Notes: generated from the letters alone by a model not told the origin. A stretch of 64,000 nt of DNA from Fructobacillus papyrifericola (GCF_018437235.1 NZ_JAAMFJ010000003.1:20032-84031), one strand, 5' to 3'. Shown: positions 8,770 to 19,139, numbered from the stretch's first letter. A program made the numbers and translations.

Positions 8770-9726
8770 ATGCCACGCTACAAAATGATTTTAGATCTCG
8801 ATACCGGTATCGATGACGCTCTGGCCCTGGCTTATGCCGTTGGCCACGAAGACATCGACCTGATTGGGATCATTGCCTCATACGGAAACAATCTAACACC
8901 CGTGACTGCTCAGAACTCCCTTGATTTGCTCAATCTCTTGGGCGCATCTGACGTGCCTGTTTTCTACGGGGCCAGCCACTCAACGACGACGGACGACTTT
9001 ACCGTGATGGAAGTGTCCAAAACGATTCACGGTCAAAACGGCCTCGGGGACGTCACGGTGCCAAAATCCGAACGGTCCGTGTCTGACCAATCCGGCATCG
9101 ACTTCTTAATCGAGGCTGCTCACCAATACAAAGACGACTTAGTCTACCTGCCAACCGGTCCATTGACGAACCTGGCCTTGGCCTTGGAAAAGGATCCGGC
9201 GATTGCCAAGTTGATTGGTCAGACGACTTTGATGGGTGGGGCCTTGACGGTCCCTGGCAACGTGACCCCCTTTACGGAAGCCAACATTAACCAGGATCCC
9301 GAAGCAGCCAACACCGTCTTCCAAGAGCAGCAAAAGCTGACCATGGTGGGCTTGGACGTGACCCTTCGGACCCTTTTGACCAAGAAGGAAACCGCTGAGT
9401 GGCGGGCCCTTGGCACAAAGAAGGCCGAACTATACGCTGATATCATGGATTACTACATCGATGCCTACTACAACTTGGACATTGATAAGCGTGGTGCGGC
9501 TCTCCACGATCCCTTGGCCGTGGCCGTGGCTGTTCAACCCGACTACATTGATACCTTACCATTGAACATGAAGGTCACGACCGACCGCGTCAGTGGTGAT
9601 TACGGTCGGACCATCGGTGATACCGACAAGCTCTTAGATGAAACGACTTCTAAGGCGGCTGTTTTAGTTGACCAGGAACGCTTCGTTTCCGACTTCCAAA
9701 ACATGATGCTCAAGGTCCTTGGCTAA
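8770..9726 (+). CDS. Inosine-uridine preferring nucleoside hydrolase family protein
   Basis: A 318-residue enzyme that hydrolyses the N-glycosidic bond of ribonucleosides to free base and ribose. The calcium-binding signature is DLDTGIDDALAL at residues 8-19, and TLMGGAL plus EANINQDPEAA match the family's active-site segments. The start is the ATG at 8770 with AGGAG seven bases upstream; longer frames upstream lack a ribosome site. Free ribose produced here could be used by the ribokinase at 37.1-38.0 kb. Base specificity cannot be read from the sequence. Confidence 0.88.
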   Translation: MPRYKMILDLDTGIDDALALAYAVGHEDIDLIGIIASYGNNLTPVTAQNSLDLLNLLGASDVPVFYGASHSTTTDDFTVMEVSKTIHGQNGLGDVTVPKSERSVSDQSGIDFLIEAAHQYKDDLVYLPTGPLTNLALALEKDPAIAKLIGQTTLMGGALTVPGNVTPFTEANINQDPEAANTVFQEQQKLTMVGLDVTLRTLLTKKETAEWRALGTKKAELYADIMDYYIDAYYNLDIDKRGAALHDPLAVAVAVQPDYIDTLPLNMKVTTDRVSGDYGRTIGDTDKLLDETTSKAAVLVDQERFVSDFQNMMLKVLG

Positions 9727-9733
9727 TCTGAAT

Positions 9734-9765
9734 AAAAAAGCTTAACCCGACGGTTAAGCTTTTTT
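9734..9765. terminator. Bidirectional terminator between nucleoside hydrolase and deoxynucleoside kinase
   Basis: Fourteen-base-pair hairpin (9734-9747 with 9752-9765) with A and T runs as part of the arms. Confidence 0.85.
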
Positions 9766-9769
9766 ATTT

Positions 9770-10411
9770 TTAGCTTGCCTTCACTTCGGCCAGCTTATCA
9801 TCAATCATCTTCAAAACCGTTTCACGAGCCGCTGCATCTTCAACAAAGTTTAATTCATCGCCGTTGATAATCAACTTTGGTGAACGGTCATATTCTTCAA
9901 TCCAGTCTTCGTAACGCTGGTTCAAGTCCTTGTAGTACTGGTACAAGTCCGGATCCTGCTCCACTTGTTCGTAAGGACGGCCACGCTTGGCAATCCGTTC
10001 CAACATGGTATCCAAGGAAACGCGAACGTGAATCAACAGGTCTGGCGTCTTCAACTGGTGTTCTTCATCGACTTCTTGCAAGACGTTGTTCACGAGGTCC
10101 TGGTAAATATTCACTTCGGTCTGCGTTGCACGACCCAGGTCGGCATTTAGCTTAAAGAGCAGAGCATCTTCGAAGATGGAACGGTCAATAATGGCCTTTT
10201 CTTCTTTTTGAGCGGCCATAATTTGGTCCAATCGGCTGTTTAGGAAGTAAACCTGCAAGAGGAAGGCGTACTTTTTTGGATCCTTGTAAAAGAGGGGCAA
10301 AATAGGGTTGTTATCCACACTTTCGTAAAAGGCCTTCGCCTCCAAGTGCTCGGCCAGGATATCCGTCAACGACGTCTTTCCAGCCCCAATTGTTCCTGCC
10401 ATTACAATCAT
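9770..10411 (-). CDS. Deoxynucleoside kinase (deoxyadenosine/deoxyguanosine kinase family)
   Basis: A 213-residue kinase phosphorylating deoxynucleosides for salvage. P-loop GTIGAGKTS (6-14), the base-contact helix with ESVDNNP, the catalytic/Arg motif DRSIFEDALLF, and the lid motif RIAKRGRPYEQ are all visible and typical of the dNK/Dak-Dgk family. A single copy is seen here, whereas lactobacilli often carry a dak-dgk pair in tandem. AGGAG lies before the ATG at 10411, and an extended -10 (TGCTATACT at 10441-10449) provides the promoter. Confidence 0.87.
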   Translation of the reverse strand: MIVMAGTIGAGKTSLTDILAEHLEAKAFYESVDNNPILPLFYKDPKKYAFLLQVYFLNSRLDQIMAAQKEEKAIIDRSIFEDALLFKLNADLGRATQTEVNIYQDLVNNVLQEVDEEHQLKTPDLLIHVRVSLDTMLERIAKRGRPYEQVEQDPDLYQYYKDLNQRYEDWIEEYDRSPKLIINGDELNFVEDAAARETVLKMIDDKLAEVKAS

Positions 10412-10440
10412 GATTTTTCTCCTAAACTTTCGCTTTTTTT

Positions 10441-10449
10441 AGTATAGCA
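10441..10449 (-). promoter_or_regulatory. Extended -10 element for the deoxynucleoside kinase gene
   Basis: TGCTATACT on the minus strand, 29 nt upstream of the start codon. Confidence 0.5.
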
Positions 10450-10504
10450 AAATTCATATCGAACCAGTAGTCTTGACTTTTCAAAAGTCAGGCAAATCCG
10501 CACC

Positions 10505-10541
10505 AAAAAACAGCCCAAGCATTCAGCTTAGGCTGTTTTTA
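10505..10541 (-). terminator. Terminator after htrA
   Basis: CAGCC-C-AAGC / GCTT-A-GGCTG hairpin with a T run on the minus strand, 20 nt past the htrA stop. Confidence 0.8.
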
Positions 10542-10560
10542 ATTCGATATTACCGTTTCT

Positions 10561-11694
10561 TTACGATTGCAAAGTCTGGTTCAACTTGATAGTCACCGTC
10601 TTCTTATCGCTACCGCGGTAGTAGGTCAGCTTAATCTTATCGCCTACCTTGTGCTGGTAGAGCTTTTCGCGCAAGTCGGCCTGGTTGGAGACCGTCTTGC
10701 CATCGATTCCGACAATCAAGTCGTACTTCTTCAGGCCAGCCTTATCCGCCGGTGAATCATCGTTCACCTTGTAGACAACGACACCGCCCGACACATCGGT
10801 TGGCAGTTTCAAAGTTGACTTTTGCTCGTCTGCTGGCACCTGGGTCAGGTTGATCATCGAAATCCCAAGAGCGGGACGGGTGACCTTGCCGTACTTGACC
10901 AGCTTGTTGACGATGTTAACCACCTGATCGGAAGGAATGGCGAAGCCAATCCCTTCAACGGCCGTTCCCGATGAGGAAGAGGACAGCTTCATCGAGTTAA
11001 TTCCGACAATCTGACCAGCGAAGTTAATCAAGGGCCCACCGGAATTTCCGGGGTTGATGGCGGCGTCGGTCTGAATAACCGTCGAGCCACCGTAGTTGGC
11101 GTTTGACGTGTCATCAGAATTAACCAGGCGCTTGGTAGCCGAAATAATTCCCTCCGTCACAGACGAAGCGTATTCGGAGCCAAGTGGCGAACCAATGGCC
11201 AGCACCTTTTGTCCAACGGCAATCTTTTCGGAATCACCAAAGGAGGCGGCGGACAAATCGTCTGCATCGGTCACCTTCAAAACGGCCAAATCCGTCAGTG
11301 AATCCTTACCAACCAAATCAGCCACGACGGTTCGATTACTGTTGGTAATAATCTGAATCTTCGCCGCCCCGTCAATCACGTGGTTGTTGGTCACGATGAA
11401 GGCAGAGCCATCGGCCTTCTTGTAGACAACACCGGATCCTTCGGAGGACTCTTCAAAAGTCGACCCGGACTTTTTGAAGTTCACAACCGAAACGACGGCG
11501 TTGGCGACTTTGGAATAGGCCGTTGAGGCAGTGTCTGAGGAATTCAACTGTTTGGTGGTGTTTGCTTCGGTCAGGACCTTTGAATGGGTGACCTGATAGT
11601 TTTGGTAGATTTCCTGACCAGCTAGGACGGCCGATCCACCAATTAAGCCAGCAAAGGCACCAGCCAAAATTAATTTTGTGAGCTTACTTTCCAT
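10561..11694 (-). CDS. htrA: Membrane-anchored serine protease HtrA (DegP-like)
   Basis: Surface quality-control protease of 377 residues: an N-terminal transmembrane anchor (about 8-27), a trypsin-like domain with the catalytic triad His105 (TNNHVIDG), Asp135 (SLTDLAVL) and Ser218 (NPGNSGGPL), and one C-terminal PDZ domain (about 270-370). It degrades or refolds misfolded exported proteins. The ATG at 11694 with GGAG six bases upstream is preferred to an in-frame TTG at 11706. It follows walK by about 70 nt on the same strand, a position conserved in many Firmicutes, and is probably co-transcribed with walRK. Confidence 0.93.
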   Translation of the reverse strand: MESKLTKLILAGAFAGLIGGSAVLAGQEIYQNYQVTHSKVLTEANTTKQLNSSDTASTAYSKVANAVVSVVNFKKSGSTFEESSEGSGVVYKKADGSAFIVTNNHVIDGAAKIQIITNSNRTVVADLVGKDSLTDLAVLKVTDADDLSAASFGDSEKIAVGQKVLAIGSPLGSEYASSVTEGIISATKRLVNSDDTSNANYGGSTVIQTDAAINPGNSGGPLINFAGQIVGINSMKLSSSSSGTAVEGIGFAIPSDQVVNIVNKLVKYGKVTRPALGISMINLTQVPADEQKSTLKLPTDVSGGVVVYKVNDDSPADKAGLKKYDLIVGIDGKTVSNQADLREKLYQHKVGDKIKLTYYRGSDKKTVTIKLNQTLQS

Positions 11695-11763
11695 AATGCA
11701 CTCCAAGTTTTTGCTCTCATTAGCTTAGCCGACACGCATTAATCTAAGATTAACGCGGTCCTT

Positions 11764-13611
11764 CTACTCATCCCACAGTGTATCGTCGGACAACAAATCG
11801 TCATCAACATAGTTCAGTTCGAAACTGAAGACCGAGCCAACGCCCTCTTTCGAATCAACCCAAATCCGACCACCAAAGGTTTCAATGACTTCCTTTGAAA
11901 TGGCCAAACCAAGTCCGGTTCCGCCCATGGCTCTAGACCGGGACTTGTCAACACGGAAGAAACGGTTGAAGACTTGTTGCTGGTCTTTTACCGGAATTCC
12001 AAGTCCTTGGTCGGCCACACTAATGCGGGCCTTATCTCCGACTTTGTTAAGCGAAACCGTAATCGTTCCACCATCCGGTGAGTATTTAAAGGCGTTGTTC
12101 AACAGGTTATCCAAGACCTGCATGATCTTATCGTGATCGACGTCAGCCCAGAGCTCTTCATCAAGAATCTGTCGGTCAATCTTCAAGGGGTGTTTGGTCT
12201 CCTTAGTGTTGTCCGTTCGAATCATCATGTCGAAACGGTCCAAGACGAAGTTGACCATTTTATTCAAGTTAACCAGTTCAGTCTTCAGTTCCATGGTGCC
12301 CTGATCAATCCGCGAAAGTTCGAGCAAGTCGGCGACCATTCGAGACATTCGCTCCGTTTCGTTTTGAATAACGGACAAAAAGGCGTCCAGCGTTTCGGGA
12401 TTATCTTTGGCACCATCGACCAGTGCCTCAATGTAAGAGGTAACCGATGTTAAAGGCGTACGCAGTTCGTGGGAGACGTTTGAAACAAAGTTCTTCCGGT
12501 CCGATTCGGTCTTCAATTGCAAAGTCACATCGTGCAAAATCAAAATCAACGCGTTAATCATTCCCGATGGATCTTTGATCATTGAGATCCGGACTTCGAT
12601 GATTCGGTCGCCCAAGTCCATCGTAAAGGGCTTCTTCGTTTTAATTAGGTCACGAATGTTTTGGTACTCTGGCATGTCCAAAATATCAAAGACCGGTTGC
12701 CCAAGGGCCTCGTACTCATTGACTTTTAAGTAGTCCGAAGCGGCCTGGTTAATAATCGTTAAGCGGCCACGCGCGTCAGTCAACAGTACCCCATCGGTCA
12801 TGTGGTGCAAGACCGAGTAAAGTCGGTTCTTTTCATTCGAGATCATCTCGGTCGATGAGGCAATCTTTTGTGACATCACGTTGACCGACTGGGCCAGTGT
12901 CGCGATTTCATTCGAACCGGCAATCTTGTTGACCATGGCATAGTCACCAGCCGTAATGCGGGCCGTTTGCTTAGCAATCTGTTCGATTGGTTTCGTCACC
13001 GTCCGGGACAGAATATAGGCCAAGTAGATGGCAGCCACAACCGTCAGGACACCGGCCAAGATGAAGAGCCACATGACCCGGCGCGCATTTGAATAAACTT
13101 CATGCAGGTTGCCATAGACCACAACGGCCCCGACAACCTTCCCTTCGCTCTTCAAGGGGGTAGTCACAATCACTTCTTGCCCTACAGAACCGTCGTTTGT
13201 CCGGACTTTCCGGTAAGCCGAACTATTTTTTAGCGCTAACACGGTATTAGCATCAATGCCCCGATTACTAGCTGACCTCACCGTGGGGTGCTTTCTTTGA
13301 CTAACAATATTGCCAGCCGCATTATAGACCACAACGTTGTCAATCATCTTGTCATCAAAATTGCTGACTGATTGATTCATGGCCTTTTTCGCAGCGGCAT
13401 CATCTGGATTCTTTAATCCCTGCACAACGCCGTTTTGCATATAGGAAGGCATCGTCAACCGGCTACCGGAATTAATCAGGTCGGTTGATTCAATTTGGTG
13501 AACAAAGAAAATGCCGACCGATTCGAATAAGACAACAAAAAAGAGGACAAAGACGAGCGCCAGCCGGAATCGAATCGATTGTATCGTTTTAACAAGAAAA
13601 TTCATATTCAC
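11764..13611 (-). CDS. walK: Essential cell-wall sensor histidine kinase WalK (VicK)
   Basis: A 615-residue sensor kinase: transmembrane helix 1 (about 15-37), extracellular sensor domain, transmembrane helix 2 (about 180-200), HAMP, cytoplasmic PAS, HisKA with the phospho-acceptor motif FVSNVSHELRTPLTSV (about 385), and a HATPase domain with DNLLNNAFKYSP, ADQGLGIP and GGTGLGLAI. It phosphorylates WalR to control wall metabolism. The start is uncertain: a GTG at 13611 or the ATG two codons later; the AGGAGG upstream is about 19 nt away, unusually far. Order walR-walK-htrA; walH, walI and walJ are not between them. Confidence 0.93.
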   Translation of the reverse strand: MNMNFLVKTIQSIRFRLALVFVLFFVVLFESVGIFFVHQIESTDLINSGSRLTMPSYMQNGVVQGLKNPDDAAAKKAMNQSVSNFDDKMIDNVVVYNAAGNIVSQRKHPTVRSASNRGIDANTVLALKNSSAYRKVRTNDGSVGQEVIVTTPLKSEGKVVGAVVVYGNLHEVYSNARRVMWLFILAGVLTVVAAIYLAYILSRTVTKPIEQIAKQTARITAGDYAMVNKIAGSNEIATLAQSVNVMSQKIASSTEMISNEKNRLYSVLHHMTDGVLLTDARGRLTIINQAASDYLKVNEYEALGQPVFDILDMPEYQNIRDLIKTKKPFTMDLGDRIIEVRISMIKDPSGMINALILILHDVTLQLKTESDRKNFVSNVSHELRTPLTSVTSYIEALVDGAKDNPETLDAFLSVIQNETERMSRMVADLLELSRIDQGTMELKTELVNLNKMVNFVLDRFDMMIRTDNTKETKHPLKIDRQILDEELWADVDHDKIMQVLDNLLNNAFKYSPDGGTITVSLNKVGDKARISVADQGLGIPVKDQQQVFNRFFRVDKSRSRAMGGTGLGLAISKEVIETFGGRIWVDSKEGVGSVFSFELNYVDDDLLSDDTLWDE

Positions 13612-13646
13612 AGACGGGCGTTTGCCTTGTCCTCCTCAATTGTAAT

Positions 13647-14357
13647 TTATTGACCCTGCTTACCTGATGAAAGGAAGTAACCAACCCCACGACGGGTTCC
13701 CAACCAAACGGGGTGGGATGGCACGTCTTCAATCTTTTCACGAAGGCGGCGAACCGTTACATCAACGGCACGAACATCGCCAAAATAGTCGTAACCCCAA
13801 ACCTGTCGAAGCAAGTTTTCACGGTTCATGACTTGGCCAATGTGTTGGGCCATGTAGGCCAACAATTCAAATTCACGGTGTGTCAATTCAACATCAACAC
13901 CGTCCTTTGTCACCATGTAAGTCTTTGTGTGGATGACCAAATTACCCAACTGGATATCGTCTTGGTTCAATGCCGATTCATCGTTACGACCAGCGGAGTG
14001 ACGATTACGTAAGTTCGCCTTTACTCGAGCAACCATTTCACGATTTGAGAATGGCTTCGTAATGTAGTCATCAGCACCCATTTCGAGCCCAATCACCTTA
14101 TCGATTTCGGAGTCCTTAGCCGTCACCATGATGACCGGCGTCTTATCCTTGGCGCGGATCTGACGCAAAACTTCAATTCCTTCGATTTCAGGCAGCATTT
14201 GATCGAGTAGGACCAGGTCGGGTTTTTCGGACTGGTACATATCCAAAGCTTCCTGGCCATCACTTGCTGTTACAACTTCGTAACCTTCTTTGACCAAGTT
14301 GAATTTGATGATATCTGAAATTGGTTTTTCGTCATCAACGACTATGATTTTATACAT
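13647..14357 (-). CDS. walR: Response regulator WalR (VicR), OmpR/PhoB type
   Basis: A 236-residue DNA-binding response regulator: receiver domain with acidic pocket DDE (8-10) and phospho-acceptor Asp52 (LVLLDQMLP), and a C-terminal winged helix ([15 protein letters not shown], then [12 protein letters not shown]). Partner of WalK, controlling autolysin and wall genes. The ATG at 14357 is chosen because of the G-rich ribosome site upstream and because it gives the family's usual length; a start five codons earlier overlaps that site. The promoter at 14398-14425 drives the walRK-htrA unit. Confidence 0.95.
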   Translation of the reverse strand: MYKIIVVDDEKPISDIIKFNLVKEGYEVVTASDGQEALDMYQSEKPDLVLLDQMLPEIEGIEVLRQIRAKDKTPVIMVTAKDSEIDKVIGLEMGADDYITKPFSNREMVARVKANLRNRHSAGRNDESALNQDDIQLGNLVIHTKTYMVTKDGVDVELTHREFELLAYMAQHIGQVMNRENLLRQVWGYDYFGDVRAVDVTVRRLREKIEDVPSHPVWLGTRRGVGYFLSSGKQGQ

Positions 14358-14397
14358 GAACCCCATCTCCATATAAAAAAATTAATACATATGGCTT

Positions 14398-14425
14398 ATT
14401 GTAACATACTTGCGTCCCATGTGAA
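14398..14425 (-). promoter_or_regulatory. Promoter of walR-walK-htrA
   Basis: TTCACA (14420-14425), 16-nt spacer, TACAAT (14398-14403) preceded by TG (extended -10) on the minus strand. Confidence 0.6.
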
Positions 14426-14449
14426 CTCTTTTACTGATAAAGGAAATAG

Positions 14450-14493
14450 AAAAGCCGACCACTGTATTATATGAATACGGTGGTCGGGCTTTT
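14450..14493 (-). terminator. Terminator after prs
   Basis: Long hairpin with GACCACtGTATT / GAATACgGTGGTC arms, closed by AAAAGCC/GGGCTTTT, 64 nt past the prs stop and just before the walR promoter. Confidence 0.8.
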
Positions 14494-14556
14494 GACATAT
14501 CAAGATTTTTAAATGCTAGCGCACCACCGCTTTATTTCGTGCAAAGCCACACGAAA

Positions 14557-15537
14557 TTACTGGTTACGACGGCGGAAGCGGTGCTTGAACAATGGGCTAA
14601 TGGCTTCGTTCATCGATACACGACGAATGGCTTCACCAATCAATTCACCAACGGAAACGATTTCCAACTTATCGAATTTCTTTGAGTCCGGCAAGTTAAT
14701 CGAGTCGGTCACAATGACTTTGGTAAAGACGGAGTTTTGCAGGCGTTCCAAGGCAGGCCCGGAGAAGACGGCGTGGGAAGCAGCCACATAAACTTCCTTG
14801 GCCCCGTGTTCCAGAACCAATTGTGCTCCTTGCGTGATGGTTCCAGCCGTGTCGATCATGTCATCAACCATGATGGCCGTCTTACCAGCAACATCACCGA
14901 CAATTGAACCAACCTCGGCAACGTTTGGCTTTGGCCGACGCTTATCGATAACAGCAACCGGCGCATCCAAGCCAAGCATGTTGTTCAAGTTACGGGCACG
15001 AGTCATCCCACCGTGATCCGGTGAGACAACCACGGCGTTTTCCTTGTCCGCAATGCCCGTTTCAATCAGGTAGTCAGCCAAAAGTGGCGCCCCCTGCAAG
15101 TGATCCATTGGCAAATCGAAGAATCCTTGAATCTGTGCAGCGTGCAAGTCCAAAGCCATGACACGGGTTGCCCCGGCACGTTCAATCATGTTGGCAACCA
15201 ACTTAGCCGTGATTGGTTCGCGTGAGCGGGCCTTACGATCCTGTCGAGCATAGCCATAGTAAGGCAAAACCACGTTAATCTGTTCGGCAGATGCCCGCTT
15301 CAAGGCATCAATCATGATCAACAATTCCATCAAGTTATCGTTAACCGGCTGTGACGTTGACTGAATAACAAAAACGTTCGCACCACGAACAGATTCTTCA
15401 ATGTTAATCTGAACTTCCCCATCGGCAAAGCGCTTAACCGAAATATCGGAAAGGGGCACGCCAACTTCAGCCGCGACTTTTTCGGCTAAGGGGTGGTTGG
15501 ATGAGAGAGAAAAGAGCTTAATATTTGACTGTGACAT
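14557..15537 (-). CDS. prs: Ribose-phosphate pyrophosphokinase (PRPP synthetase)
   Basis: A 326-residue enzyme making PRPP from ribose 5-phosphate and ATP for nucleotide, His and Trp synthesis. Seen: the N-terminal [12 protein letters not shown], the flexible-loop motif [38 protein letters not shown], and the PRPP-binding loop [11 protein letters not shown]. The ATG at 15537 gives the family's usual N-terminus ([19 protein letters not shown]); GGAG lies 11 nt upstream. An extended -10 (TGTTATAAT) lies upstream. It draws on the ribose 5-phosphate made by ribokinase and RpiA encoded in this window. Confidence 0.96.
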   Translation of the reverse strand: MSQSNIKLFSLSSNHPLAEKVAAEVGVPLSDISVKRFADGEVQINIEESVRGANVFVIQSTSQPVNDNLMELLIMIDALKRASAEQINVVLPYYGYARQDRKARSREPITAKLVANMIERAGATRVMALDLHAAQIQGFFDLPMDHLQGAPLLADYLIETGIADKENAVVVSPDHGGMTRARNLNNMLGLDAPVAVIDKRRPKPNVAEVGSIVGDVAGKTAIMVDDMIDTAGTITQGAQLVLEHGAKEVYVAASHAVFSGPALERLQNSVFTKVIVTDSINLPDSKKFDKLEIVSVGELIGEAIRRVSMNEAISPLFKHRFRRRNQ

Positions 15538-15598
15538 AGATTCATTTACTCCAAGCATCATTTGCGAGATTACCCTTCTATTATAACAAAATTAGGCT

Positions 15599-15628
15599 AA
15601 AAAAGAGGACCGCTTTTCAGCAGTCCTC
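15599..15628 (-). terminator. Terminator after the Cof-type HAD gene
   Basis: GAGGACtGC / GCgGTCCTC hairpin followed by a T run on the minus strand. Confidence 0.75.
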
Positions 15629-15637
15629 CAATCATCA

Positions 15638-16459
15638 TCAATTGTCCGTCAGTGCGTATTTTTTAATGGCTTCTGCCACACCGTCATGGTTGTTATCCGT
15701 CGTTTGCACATCGGCGGCTTCTTGAATCATGGCAACGGCATTGCCCATGGCCACACCAATGCCGGCCTGGCGAATCATCGTAACGTCGTTTTCCTGATCG
15801 CCAATGGCCATGGTTTCGTCTTTTTCAATGCCCAATTCCTTGGCAAGGGCCAGCATAGCCGCCCCCTTCGAGGCATCGCGGTTCATAAATTCCAAATTAT
15901 TTGGCGTTGAGCGCACCACATTTGCCTTTTCGAGCAGATCTTCCGGAACCTTTTTCTGAACCCCATCGATAAAATCTTTCTCACCAATTAGCATGGCCTT
16001 TACAAAGGGCACCGCCTGCATGTCGGCAATGGAGTCAACGACTTTTAAAGGCAACTGAACAACATAGTTTTCTTGTGAAACGAAAACGTTTTGTTCACGA
16101 GCCATCGTATAGGCATATTCGTCTGATTCGATTTGGAGGTAAGCACCCTGTGTCATGGCAAAGGCTTCGGCTTCCTTAAAGAGCTCCCAGGGAAGCGACT
16201 CGTGGTAGACCATTTTTGAATGGTCCGTCGATTGCGCCATTCCCCCGTTGTGAGTAATCACGTACTGGTTTTCAGAAACCAGTCCAAGTTCCTCAATCAC
16301 TTTTTTGACACCAGTAGCCGGCCGCCCCGTCGTAATCACAACGTAGATTCCTTGTTCGCTTGCCAGTTGAACGGCTGCTTTAACAGCCGGCGTAATCTCA
16401 CGGTTATCGTTTAAAAGCGTACCATCAATGTCAATTGAAATTAATTTGATCTTTTTCAT
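15638..16459 (-). CDS. Cof-type HAD-superfamily phosphatase (HAD-IIB)
   Basis: A 273-residue sugar-phosphate-type phosphatase with the HAD motifs in order: DIDGTLLND (motif I with catalytic Asp), VVITTGRPATG (motif II), a C2b cap domain, a Lys in NRDASKGAAM (motif III) and AIGDQENDVTMI (motif IV). The Cof/YidA group acts on sugar phosphates, flavin or pyridoxal phosphates; the substrate cannot be inferred. The start at 16459 is preceded by GGAAAGGG; an in-frame TTG at 16477 would overlap it. TGCTATAAT at 16486-16494 gives an extended -10 promoter. Confidence 0.88.
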   Translation of the reverse strand: MKKIKLISIDIDGTLLNDNREITPAVKAAVQLASEQGIYVVITTGRPATGVKKVIEELGLVSENQYVITHNGGMAQSTDHSKMVYHESLPWELFKEAEAFAMTQGAYLQIESDEYAYTMAREQNVFVSQENYVVQLPLKVVDSIADMQAVPFVKAMLIGEKDFIDGVQKKVPEDLLEKANVVRSTPNNLEFMNRDASKGAAMLALAKELGIEKDETMAIGDQENDVTMIRQAGIGVAMGNAVAMIQEAADVQTTDNNHDGVAEAIKKYALTDN

Positions 16460-16485
16460 GAATGAGTCCCTTTCCAATTAGGGCT

Positions 16486-16494
16486 ATTATAGCA
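16486..16494 (-). promoter_or_regulatory. Extended -10 element for the Cof-type HAD gene
   Basis: TGCTATAAT on the minus strand, 26 nt upstream of the start codon. Confidence 0.5.
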
Positions 16495-16538
16495 AATTTC
16501 CTTAAAGTCGCCTGGACTTTTTCACTGCTTTTACCCAC

Positions 16539-16567
16539 AAAAAAAGAACGAGCGCAGGGCTCGTTCT
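16539..16567 (-). terminator. Terminator after xfp
   Basis: AGAACGAGC / GCTCGTTCT hairpin with a T run on the minus strand. Confidence 0.8.
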
Positions 16568-16585
16568 CTTTGAAGGGTGTTCAGC

Positions 16586-19039
16586 TTACTTCAAAGGTGA
16601 CCATTGCCACTTCGTGAATTCTTCGATGTCTCGACCTTCTTCACGGGTAACCTTCATGTGCTTTGCCAAGATGTCATCCATCTTTGAGATGAACGTATCA
16701 GCAGCAGCTTGATCGATTACGCCACGTCCTGAAAGGACTTCGACAGCTTCCTTCGCTTGGTGGAAGCGGTCAAGGTGTGAGTAGACACGCATGTCATAAG
16801 TCGTCGTGATGTCACCATCTTCACGGTATCCGTGAACGTATACATCACCGCGGAACTTGCGTTCGAAGAAGAATGATTCAACCAAGTTTTCGTAACCGTG
16901 GAATCCGAAGATAACAGGTGTGTCAGCTTGGAAGAACTTGTTGAATTCGTCAGCAGACAATTCACGTTCGTCGTTTCCGGCTGCTTCAGACTTCTTTTGC
17001 AAACGAAGCAATTCAACAACGTTAACGTAACGGAACTTAACGTCTGGGAATTCTTGGTTAACCAACCAGAGGGCAGCCAACGTTTCGATCGTAGGTTCAG
17101 TACCTGCAGATGCGAAGGTAATGTCAACCTTAGCAGAAGGTGCAGTAGAAGCCCAGTCGATTACGGCCAAACCTTCGTTAGCAAGAACTTCAGCTTCAGC
17201 AGCTGAGAACCATTGCTGACGTGGTTGCTTAGAGATAACCATGTGGTTAACCTTTGAGTGCTCTGAGAAGGCACGGTCCATCACGGCCAAAGTAGCGTTA
17301 CCATCGGCTGGCAAGTACTGGCGGATGAAGTTTGACTTCTTTTCGGCCAAGTGAGTCAACATACCAGGATCCTGGTGAGTGTAACCGTTGTGGTCCTGCT
17401 GGAAAGCAGTTGAAGTAGAAATCAAGTTCAATGATGGGTAGTCATTACGCCATGCTTGTTCTGAGGCGTGACGCAACCACTTGAAGTGCTGAGTGATCAT
17501 TGAGTCGACAACGCGGAGGAATGATTCGTATGAAGCGAAGATTCCAACACGACCAGTCAACGTGTAACCTTCCAACCAACCTTCAGCTTGGTGTTCTGAC
17601 AATTGAGCATCCAAGATACGGCCTTCTGGGGCTTCGTATTGGTCGTTTGGCGTCTTGACTTCTTCCATCCACTGACGGTTCGTCGTGTCAAACAATGACC
17701 AGAGACGGTTTGACATGGTTTCGTCAGGTCCGAAGAAACGGAATGACTTAGGGTTCATTTGCATTACCTTTTCAAGGTAAGTTGACAAAGTGAACATGTC
17801 CATGTTGTGGTTACCGTCTGGCAACAAAGTTCCACGGTTGTCGGCAGTAATGTTGTTCGTGTATTCGTGCCAGTCTGGCAAGTCAAGATCCTTAAGATCT
17901 TCACCGCGCTTACGTCCACCGTTCGTGATTGGGTTAGCAGACATACGCTTGTCGCCCTTAGGAGCGATTGCCTTCAATTCATCCTTCAATGAACCATCAG
18001 CGTTGAACAATTCTTCAGGCTTGTATGAGTTCATCCATTCTTCGAATTGTGGCAACGTTTCCAAGTTGTTTTGGCCAAGTGGCAATGGAACTTGGTGGGC
18101 ACGGAATGAATCTTCGATTGGCATTCCCTTTTGGTCGTGCGTTGGTCCACCCCATCCCTTAGGAAGGCGAGCAATAATTACAGGCCATGCAGGGATCGTA
18201 CCATCTTCATACTTACCGTCTTCACGGGCAGCCTTTTGGATGGCTTGGATATCTTCGATGGCTTGGTCAAAGATTGACGCAGCCTTTTCGTGATATGCCA
18301 TGTAGTCGTGGATGTCGTCGTTTTCGATGAAACGAGCTGAGTAGCCAAGACCCTTGAAGAAGTTTGTGATTTCTTCATCTGACATACGTGAGAAGATCGT
18401 TGGGTTTGAAATCTTAAATCCGTTCAAGTCCAAGATTGGCAAAACGGCACCGTCGTTCTTGGCGTTCAAGAACTTGATTGAGTGCCATGACGTCATTGAT
18501 GGACCAGTTTCGGCTTCACCATCACCAACAACCGCGAAAGCGATTTGGTCAGGGTTATCCAAAACAGCACCGAAGGCGTGGGACAATGAGTATCCCAATT
18601 CGCCACCTTCGTGCAAAGAACCTGGCGTCTGGGCCGTCATGTGCGAACCAATTCCACCTGGGAATGAGAAGCGCTTGAACAACGTTGACATACCCTTCAA
18701 GTCTTGCGTAACTTCTGGGTAATCTTCCGTATATTCACCATCAAGGTAGGCGTTGGTAACCATTACCTGGCCACCGTGTCCTGGTCCACCGATGTAGAAC
18801 ATGTTCAAGTCATACTTGTTGATCAGACGGTTTGCGTGAGCGTACAAGAAAGTTTGACCAGAGATCGTACCCCAGTGCCCGATAGGCTTAACCTTCACGT
18901 CTTCAGCTTGAATTGGCGTCTTAGTTACTGAGAACAATGGGTTTGACTTCAAAAAAATCATCCCAGCTGACAGATAGTTGGTAGCACGCCACCACTTGTC
19001 AACGAGTTCCAAGTACTCTTTTGAGTTGTAATCAACCAT
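16586..19039 (-). CDS. xfp: Xylulose-5-phosphate (fructose-6-phosphate) phosphoketolase
   Basis: Thiamine-diphosphate enzyme of 817 residues, the key step of heterolactic fermentation: xylulose 5-phosphate plus phosphate gives acetyl phosphate and glyceraldehyde 3-phosphate. Seen: [40 protein letters not shown] motif region, the ThDP motif GDGEAETGP, and [10 protein letters not shown] in the second half. The ATG at 19039 has AGGAG upstream; longer frames are excluded because they run through the promoter. Its codon choice is strongly biased, as for a highly expressed gene. It has its own promoter and terminator and a palindrome further upstream that resembles the GntR operators. Confidence 0.96.
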   Translation of the reverse strand: MVDYNSKEYLELVDKWWRATNYLSAGMIFLKSNPLFSVTKTPIQAEDVKVKPIGHWGTISGQTFLYAHANRLINKYDLNMFYIGGPGHGGQVMVTNAYLDGEYTEDYPEVTQDLKGMSTLFKRFSFPGGIGSHMTAQTPGSLHEGGELGYSLSHAFGAVLDNPDQIAFAVVGDGEAETGPSMTSWHSIKFLNAKNDGAVLPILDLNGFKISNPTIFSRMSDEEITNFFKGLGYSARFIENDDIHDYMAYHEKAASIFDQAIEDIQAIQKAAREDGKYEDGTIPAWPVIIARLPKGWGGPTHDQKGMPIEDSFRAHQVPLPLGQNNLETLPQFEEWMNSYKPEELFNADGSLKDELKAIAPKGDKRMSANPITNGGRKRGEDLKDLDLPDWHEYTNNITADNRGTLLPDGNHNMDMFTLSTYLEKVMQMNPKSFRFFGPDETMSNRLWSLFDTTNRQWMEEVKTPNDQYEAPEGRILDAQLSEHQAEGWLEGYTLTGRVGIFASYESFLRVVDSMITQHFKWLRHASEQAWRNDYPSLNLISTSTAFQQDHNGYTHQDPGMLTHLAEKKSNFIRQYLPADGNATLAVMDRAFSEHSKVNHMVISKQPRQQWFSAAEAEVLANEGLAVIDWASTAPSAKVDITFASAGTEPTIETLAALWLVNQEFPDVKFRYVNVVELLRLQKKSEAAGNDERELSADEFNKFFQADTPVIFGFHGYENLVESFFFERKFRGDVYVHGYREDGDITTTYDMRVYSHLDRFHQAKEAVEVLSGRGVIDQAAADTFISKMDDILAKHMKVTREEGRDIEEFTKWQWSPLK

Positions 19040-19110
19040 GTAAATAGTACTCCTTTTTCTTTCCACGAAGGGTGCTTATGCACACCTCCGGTTAAATATT
19101 TACAAGTATT

Positions 19111-19139
19111 ATTATATCTGCAGATTAAATGGGTTTCAA
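19111..19139 (-). promoter_or_regulatory. Strong promoter of xfp
   Basis: TTGAAA (19134-19139), 17-nt spacer, TATAAT (19111-19116) on the minus strand: consensus at nearly every position. The roughly 65-nt leader contains a small GGTGC/GCAC hairpin (19070-19086). Confidence 0.85.
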
